Source: an uncultured Roseburia sp.
GTDB taxonomy: Bacteria; Bacillota; Clostridia; Lachnospirales; Lachnospiraceae
Assembly: GCA_947070915.1 (NCBI GenBank)
Contig: CAMTDY010000108.1
Span: forward strand, 1 to 9,674
Direction of reading: 5' to 3'
DNA length: 9,674 nucleotides
Of this stretch, positions 5,970 through 9,674 are shown piece by piece; position 1 is the stretch's first letter; the number at the start of each line of letters is the position of its first letter. The notes below the pieces were generated by a model that saw only the letters and a program-made list of their open reading frames with translations, made no database searches and was not told the DNA's origin. A program made the translations under genes and the position numbers.

Positions 5970-6554
5970 CTAACCTCTGCCAATAAGCTCCTCTATTTTT
6001 TTCAGCGCCTCTTCAAAAACAAGGTTCTGGATCCGCTCCTCCACTCCGGCGATGCGCAGCCTCTCTTCTGAAAAATCTTCCTCATCCGCCACAAAACGCC
6101 TGCAGAGCTCTGCCACACAGGGCTCCGGCTGCTGCTTTTCCCGCTCCAGCGCCCGCTCCAGCCGCATAAAATCCTCTACCTCGATGTACACCGGCACTAC
6201 ATGTTCTTTCCCATAAAAAGCACGCAGCTTCTCAAATCCTTCCAGTGTGGAAATTATGACATATTGACCATCACCCGAAAAATCCAGCTGTCCGTCGTCT
6301 ACTGTAAAATAATACCAGGGCCCATGTACTGTATAGTATCTCCGGCATTCCACGATGCTGCCCTGCTGCCGCATCCTCTCCAGCTCACTCTCCGTCACAA
6401 AATGATATTCTTTCCCCTCCACCTCTCCGGTACGGATCGGTCTTGTTGTGTAAGGTACTATTGTCTTCAACGCGGGATTTCTTTCTATCAGGCTGCAGTA
6501 TAAGGAATCCTTTCCCACAGCGCTTTTTCCCATGATCACATATAACCTGCCCAT
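5970..6554 (-). CDS. Guanylate-kinase-like P-loop nucleotide kinase in the tmk position
   Basis: 194 aa. The P-loop is MGKSAVGKDS (8-17) and the GMP-binding signature VPYTTRPIRTGEVEGKEYHF (33-52) is clear, so the fold is that of guanylate kinase (ATP + GMP to ADP + GDP). Later regions diverge: where canonical enzymes have a Tyr-Gly-Thr segment it has HGPWYYFTV (78-86), and where they have an acidic residue followed by an Ile-Asp/Glu-x-x-Gly-Ala motif it has VIISTLEGFEKL (99-110). The lid region is ERALEREKQQ (133-142). The specificity could therefore differ from GMP. ATG 6554 has only a weak SD (AGAGAAG). It follows the decarboxylase-like gene by 21 bases, where B. subtilis has thymidylate kinase; it does not look like a thymidylate kinase. 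A canonical gmk is expected elsewhere, which cannot be checked here. Confidence 0.8.
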   Translation of the reverse strand: MGRLYVIMGKSAVGKDSLYCSLIERNPALKTIVPYTTRPIRTGEVEGKEYHFVTESELERMRQQGSIVECRRYYTVHGPWYYFTVDDGQLDFSGDGQYVIISTLEGFEKLRAFYGKEHVVPVYIEVEDFMRLERALEREKQQPEPCVAELCRRFVADEEDFSEERLRIAGVEERIQNLVFEEALKKIEELIGRG

Positions 6555-6575
6555 GTACTTCTCTCTTTCTTATGA

Positions 6576-8015
6576 TTACTCTGTTACTAATACATTTATG
6601 AATCCATCTGCCACACCGTGAACCGATATCTGCTGGCCGGCTGCCCTCTCCAGCAGCTCCACCATTTCCCTTGAGATCTTCTCTCCCTCTACCAAAAGCG
6701 GTATCCCTGGCGGATAGGGATATACCGGTTCCGCTGCCAGCTCTCCGGCAGCCTCATGAAGCGGCACCCGGCGCTTGGGAAAATATGCCGCTTCAAAACT
6801 GTACATCCCCGGCACCGGTCTGTGCCAGTCATAGCAAAAGGATTTTTTCCCAGCTGTGGATTCCACGTTTTCAAATGCCTGTCTGTCAAGTTTCTCTGCC
6901 AGCTCCCCGTCGATCTCCCGCAGTGCCGAAGCCAGCCTCTCAAAACTTTTTCTCTCGTCGGCTATGCTTGTCATGGCAATAACATAATCACCACAGCTCA
7001 TTTCTGTTTCGATGCGATATGATTCCCTCAGTCTGTCCGCCAGCCCACACCCCTGAACTGACGCCCGGTCGGTGGCAATCACCAGCTTAGAAGGTTCTTT
7101 CCACCGGGATTCAAATAATCTCAATGCCCTCAGCGCTTTCATCTCCTGCCGGAACCACTCCAGATCCGACACATAACGCTGCATCTCCTCTCTTCCTTTT
7201 CCCATGAGATAGGAAAAGCACCGTTCCGCCCCCGCCATCAGAAGATAGGAGGGGCTGCTGGACTGATACGTCTGGAGGCTCCAGGTAAGAAATTCCTTCT
7301 TCACCAGCCCGAACCGGGCATGAAGCACTCCGGTCTGGGTAAATGCCGGGAGCGTCTTATGAAGGCTTTCTATCACAATATCAGCTCCCTCTGTCAGAGC
7401 TGTGTCAGGAAATGTCTCATGCCAGTGAAAATGAGCCCCATGGGCTTCATCCACGATCAAGGGAATCTTCCTCTTATGTACCACATCGGCAATAGCTGAC
7501 ACCGGCGAAACAATTCCTTCGTAGGTGGGGGAGGTAATCACAGCACAGGAAATATCTGCATATTCCTCCAGCGCCCCTTCCACATCTTCCGGTGATATTA
7601 TACCGGCGATGCCCAAAGCTTCCATCTCTCCTCCCTCCGCCGAGGGGTATACATACACTGGCCGGAGCTCCAAAAGACGAATAGCGTTGTACACCGCCTT
7701 ATGACAATTTCTCGCCACCAGGATCCGGTCCCCGCGCCGGCAGCACGCAGTGATGGCAGCCAGAATCCCGCAGGTACTGCCATTGACCAGCAGAAAGGAA
7801 GCCTCCGACCGGTATTCTTTTGCGATCTGATCCATCAGCTCCCGGATCACCCCCTCCGGCTGGTGCAGGTTATCTAGTCCCGGCACCTCTGTCACATCCA
7901 GTTCATAAGGGTTTTCCATCTGAAATTTGTAATTGCGTTTATGCCCCGGCATATGCATGGGCAGTATATCCGCCTGACAGTATTCTGTCAGGGTTTCATA
8001 GAGTCCTTGTTTCAT
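6576..8015 (-). CDS. PLP-dependent Orn/Lys/Arg decarboxylase-type (aminotransferase fold) protein, YaaO-like
   Basis: 479 aa from ATG 8015. The fold-type-I PLP enzyme signatures are clear: HMPGHKR (21-27), VNGSTCG (78-84), SPTYEGIVSPV (162-172), VDEAHGAHFHWH (188-199) with the pyridine-nitrogen Asp189, and SLHKTLPAFTQ (217-227) with the Schiff-base Lys220. The C-terminal domain carries PYPPGIPLLVEGE, typical of the Lys/Orn/Arg decarboxylase C-terminal domain. This short class is close to B. subtilis YaaO and SpeA; the substrate cannot be assigned from sequence. The alternative start is GTG 8033, six residues earlier; neither start has a good SD, and I prefer 8015 because family members begin with an LYE-type N-terminus. 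It is the first gene of the operon, downstream of the promoter at 8080-8108. Confidence 0.9.
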   Translation of the reverse strand: MKQGLYETLTEYCQADILPMHMPGHKRNYKFQMENPYELDVTEVPGLDNLHQPEGVIRELMDQIAKEYRSEASFLLVNGSTCGILAAITACCRRGDRILVARNCHKAVYNAIRLLELRPVYVYPSAEGGEMEALGIAGIISPEDVEGALEEYADISCAVITSPTYEGIVSPVSAIADVVHKRKIPLIVDEAHGAHFHWHETFPDTALTEGADIVIESLHKTLPAFTQTGVLHARFGLVKKEFLTWSLQTYQSSSPSYLLMAGAERCFSYLMGKGREEMQRYVSDLEWFRQEMKALRALRLFESRWKEPSKLVIATDRASVQGCGLADRLRESYRIETEMSCGDYVIAMTSIADERKSFERLASALREIDGELAEKLDRQAFENVESTAGKKSFCYDWHRPVPGMYSFEAAYFPKRRVPLHEAAGELAAEPVYPYPPGIPLLVEGEKISREMVELLERAAGQQISVHGVADGFINVLVTE

Positions 8016-8058
8016 CTGTACGCTGCATTTCACTTTCCGGCTGCCCCCAACATCTTAC

Positions 8059-8087
8059 TGTACAACCTTTTATTGTTATAGTATACT
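8059..8087 (+). promoter_or_regulatory. Plus-strand promoter candidate sharing the palindromic -10
   Basis: TGTACA (8059-8064) and TATACT (8082-8087) are spaced by 17 bases. The -10 lies within the palindrome AGTATACT (8080-8087), which also provides the minus-strand -10. The transcript would start near 8094 and carry the strong SD AGGAGAGG (8149-8156) of the YhfC-like gene. Confidence 0.4.
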
Positions 8088-8108
8088 AAGTTTCCTGGGA
8101 TTTTGCAA
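8080..8108 (-). promoter_or_regulatory. Promoter of the minus-strand holB-rsmI operon
   Basis: On the minus strand TTGCAA (8108 to 8103) and TATACT (8085 to 8080) are spaced by 17 bases. The transcript would start near 8073 and have a leader of about 40 to 58 bases before the first gene. The -10 shares a palindrome with a plus-strand -10. Confidence 0.55.
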
Positions 8109-8133
8109 AAGAAAAATGTTACAGAAAATTCAT

Positions 8134-8162
8134 TTGCCAAGTTTGGACAGGAGAGGTATGAT
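8134..8162 (+). promoter_or_regulatory. Alternative promoter immediately before the YhfC-like gene
   Basis: TTGCCA (8134-8139) and TATGAT (8157-8162) are spaced by 17 bases. If used, transcription would begin near 8169, after the ATG at 8165, so translation would have to start at ATG 8198 (SD AAAGGA at 8185-8190). It conflicts with the stronger SD at 8149-8156, so only one of the two arrangements is likely. Confidence 0.3.
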
Positions 8163-8164
8163 AT

Positions 8165-9025
8165 ATGACAGAATTACACATCAGAAAGGATAACATTATG
8201 AACGCTTTACTCGCAGCAGATAAATTCTCTGGCGCTGCTCTCAGCAGCATGATCATTGTAGCACTGTTCTGCACCGCGGTTCCCTTTATTTTTCTTGGAT
8301 ATTTCCGCGCAAAGACCGGGGCAAAACTTTCTTCATTTTTTATCGGCATGGGCTTTTATGTCCTTTTTGCCTTTGTGGCGGAAGGAATTCTAAATGCCCT
8401 CCTGTTCAACCTGTTCTCTCTCAAGGATGTTTTGAACCGCTCCATCCATCCGGTATGGTATGCACTCTACGGCGCCGTCGCCGCCGGTATTTTTGAAGAA
8501 ATGGGAAAATATGCCGGACTCCGGTATTTCATGAAAGACCGCCCCGGAAAGGCCAACGCCCTGATGTTCGGCGTCGGCCATGGCGGTTTTGAGACCATTG
8601 CATATGGCAGTTCCCTGTTTATGGGAAATATTATCTTAGCCTTGATGGTAAACTCCCTGGGAATGGAAGAATACCTGGCAAAACTGGATCTGAAGGGAGA
8701 TGCCCTTACCGATTACAGAAATGCCATCGGCGAGCTCATCGCAATCCCGCCAGCCGAAAACGTGGCGGCGGGATCCGAGCGGCTGCTGGCGCTGATCTTT
8801 CAGACAGCGCTGACGATCCTGATCTTTACCGCTATTCAAAATGTCCGGAAACGTTTTCTTGTCCCGGCTGCCATCCTGCTCCATGTCGCCGGCTACCTGC
8901 CCACCTACTTAACCCAGGTGGGAGTGATCCGGAATATGGCCCTCAGCCTGTGCCTCACCGGGGCAGTGGTTTTCCTGACCGCGGCTTATGCATATCGGGA
9001 GTACAAAAGCGGGAGCTGCGGTTAA
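8165..9025 (+). CDS. YhfC family intramembrane metalloprotease-like protein
   Basis: 286 aa with about seven hydrophobic segments. YhfC proteins belong to the broad PrsW/CPBP (Abi) group of membrane-embedded proteases. With the downstream ATG 8198 as residue 1, the motifs are FEEMGKY (99-105, E100-E101), GVGHGGFE (125-132, H128, E132), ER at 194-195, and LLHVAGYLPTYL (227-238, H229). In the segment after ER, where as I recall relatives have a His, this protein has Gln202 (ALIFQTALTILIF). That may impair metal binding, or my recollection may not cover this subgroup. ATG 8165 has the stronger SD (AGGAGAGG, eight bases away) and is used here; ATG 8198 (275 aa) also has an SD and is possible. It is divergent from the operon and convergent with the RTX gene, with a four-base overlap of stop codons. 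The substrate is unknown. Confidence 0.82.
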   Translation: MTELHIRKDNIMNALLAADKFSGAALSSMIIVALFCTAVPFIFLGYFRAKTGAKLSSFFIGMGFYVLFAFVAEGILNALLFNLFSLKDVLNRSIHPVWYALYGAVAAGIFEEMGKYAGLRYFMKDRPGKANALMFGVGHGGFETIAYGSSLFMGNIILALMVNSLGMEEYLAKLDLKGDALTDYRNAIGELIAIPPAENVAAGSERLLALIFQTALTILIFTAIQNVRKRFLVPAAILLHVAGYLPTYLTQVGVIRNMALSLCLTGAVVFLTAAYAYREYKSGSCG

Positions 9026-9674
9026 GCAAGAATGCCATCTGGCATTCTTGCAGCCATCAGCTTATCGTTCTGCCTGTTTAGTTCTTCTGCCGAAAAACAG
9101 CAGCTGTCTAATTGCATCATTCCATTGCTGTCGTCATATGAGGCAAGGGTCTGTGCCAGAATATGATACAATGGTGTGCTCTCAGAAGCTGAAATTCCAT
9201 AGGTATCAAGATCAGAGGAATGAAACAGGCCGCCATCCACAAACTGAAAATTCTCTATCTTATAATCTGAACCACTAAAATAAGATTCAACAGTTATATT
9301 TCCTCCATCGCTCATATTCATTACAAGATCGTTTCCCGAGCGCTTCACAGAAATGTCCTTTGCAGTAATACCTTCTCCAAATTGCAGGGTATCTCCAAAT
9401 TCCCCTGATTTATTATCATATATCCTGTCTTGTCCATCTCCCAGATCATACACATAGGTGTCGTCCCCGGCTCCTCCCCGGAGACGGTCGTTTCCTGCTC
9501 CTCCGTCCAGCACATCATTTCCGCCATTTCCATTGAGGGTATCGTCTCCTTCTCCCCCATACAGGAAGTCATCTCCGGATCTTCCGTTCAGGGTGTCGTT
9601 TCCTTCCCCTCCGTATAAGATACTTCCCTGATCATAAATCGGAGTCAGAGAGTCATTGTTCTCTGTTCCTGTCA
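9022..9674 (-). CDS. RTX-type (haemolysin-type calcium-binding) protein, C-terminal part, cut by the window edge
   Basis: 216 residues are visible; the frame is open through the right edge, so the N-terminus is missing. A GTG at 9511-9513 is only an internal Val codon. After a short linker come six nonapeptide repeats of the GGxGxDxLx type (9451-9612), which fold into a calcium-binding beta-roll. They lead into YDLGDGQDRIYDN and then a region with LQFGEGITAKDISVKRSGND, ITVESYF and IENFQFVDGG, matching the haemolysin-type calcium-binding related domain that often follows RTX repeats. The last ~50 residues are polar, contain a CC pair and end in MPDGILA. RTX proteins are usually exported by type I secretion and fold in external calcium; no ABC or membrane-fusion gene is in the window. 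The catalytic or binding domain, if any, lies outside. The stop codon overlaps the YhfC stop (TTAA, 9022-9025). Confidence 0.85.
   Translation of the reverse strand, partial: TGTENNDSLTPIYDQGSILYGGEGNDTLNGRSGDDFLYGGEGDDTLNGNGGNDVLDGGAGNDRLRGGAGDDTYVYDLGDGQDRIYDNKSGEFGDTLQFGEGITAKDISVKRSGNDLVMNMSDGGNITVESYFSGSDYKIENFQFVDGGLFHSSDLDTYGISASESTPLYHILAQTLASYDDSNGMMQLDSCCFSAEELNRQNDKLMAARMPDGILA
9026..9051. terminator. Perfect 11-bp hairpin at the convergent gene ends
   Basis: GCAAGAATGCC (9026-9036) pairs perfectly with GGCATTCTTGC (9041-9051) around ATCT. It starts directly after the YhfC stop codon and lies inside the last codons of the RTX gene. No U-tract follows on either strand, so it is not a standard intrinsic terminator. 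It may stabilise or limit the 3' ends of both convergent transcripts. Confidence 0.5.
9451..9612 (-). repeat. Six tandem nonapeptide (27-base) RTX repeats
   Basis: Six consecutive units, read on the minus strand: GGEGNDTLN, GRSGDDFLY, GGEGDDTLN, GNGGNDVLD, GGAGNDRLR, GGAGDDTYV. Gly and Asp or Asn positions that ligate calcium are kept in each unit. The array starts two codons after an upstream ILYGG-type linker and merges into the downstream related domain. More repeats could exist beyond the window, but the ~17 residues upstream of the array do not look like a repeat. Confidence 0.85.

Noticed and set aside
74..8147. The 10-mer CAAGTTTGGA occurs at 74-83 and 8138-8147, with a near copy at 2579-2588, each close to a promoter or leader.
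   Set aside because: In 9.7 kb dozens of chance 10-mer repeats are expected. The three sites have different spacing to their promoters and no flanking similarity, so a shared operator is not supported.
9022..9513. Treating 9513 as the true start of a 163-residue RTX protein.
   Set aside because: The codon is GTG inside a run of RTX repeats, and the frame stays open with further repeats to the window edge, so the gene is 5'-truncated by the window.
9451..9612. The 27-base tandem units as a CRISPR array or minisatellite.
   Set aside because: The units diverge at the DNA level, have no spacers, and are in frame as RTX nonapeptides.

Overview
The window looks like part of the chromosome of a low-to-moderate GC, spore-forming-type Firmicute, most likely a gut clostridium of the Lachnospiraceae or a close relative. 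This rests on gene content and order, not on a search. The minus-strand block runs Orn/Lys/Arg-decarboxylase-like gene, nucleotide kinase, yaaR, holB, ricT, tRNA adenine methyltransferase, rsmI. It matches the Bacillus subtilis block yaaO-tmk-yaaQ-yaaR-holB-yaaT-yabA-yabB-yazA-yabC, but yaaQ, yabA and yazA are absent and a guanylate-kinase-like gene sits where tmk would be. An abrB gene lies beside rsmI in both organisms.

Layout. At 1-278 there is a strong promoter firing left out of the window and a second promoter firing right. At 279-1159 two translationally coupled plus-strand genes encode a membrane-anchored NusG-domain-II protein and a Gx-transporter-family membrane protein. At 1320-1574 a small AbrB-type regulator has its own extended -10 promoter and intrinsic terminator. 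At 1657-1700 a long hairpin abuts the end of rsmI. From 1702 to about 8033 a seven-gene minus-strand operon covers replication, rRNA and tRNA modification, and RNA-maturation or sporulation control. At 8036-8164 there is a divergent promoter region whose -10 hexamer is palindromic. At 8165-9025 a plus-strand YhfC-family membrane protein converges on, and overlaps by four bases, the 3' end of an RTX-type calcium-binding protein (9022 to beyond the right edge).

How the genes relate. RicT belongs to the Fe-S Ric complex, which acts with RNase Y in B. subtilis. HolB is the delta' clamp-loader subunit. RsmI and the NPPY methyltransferase modify rRNA and probably tRNA. The operon is therefore a conserved information-processing unit rather than a metabolic pathway. 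The flanking genes (NusG-II/Gx pair, YhfC, RTX) are envelope or secreted functions with no obvious link to it.

No clearly new multi-gene system is visible. The points most worth following are the crossing inverted repeats beside the rsmI ribosome-binding site, the divergent kinase in the tmk position, the symmetric divergent promoter, the YhfC protein with a Gln where a His is expected, and the RTX protein, which is unusual for this kind of organism.
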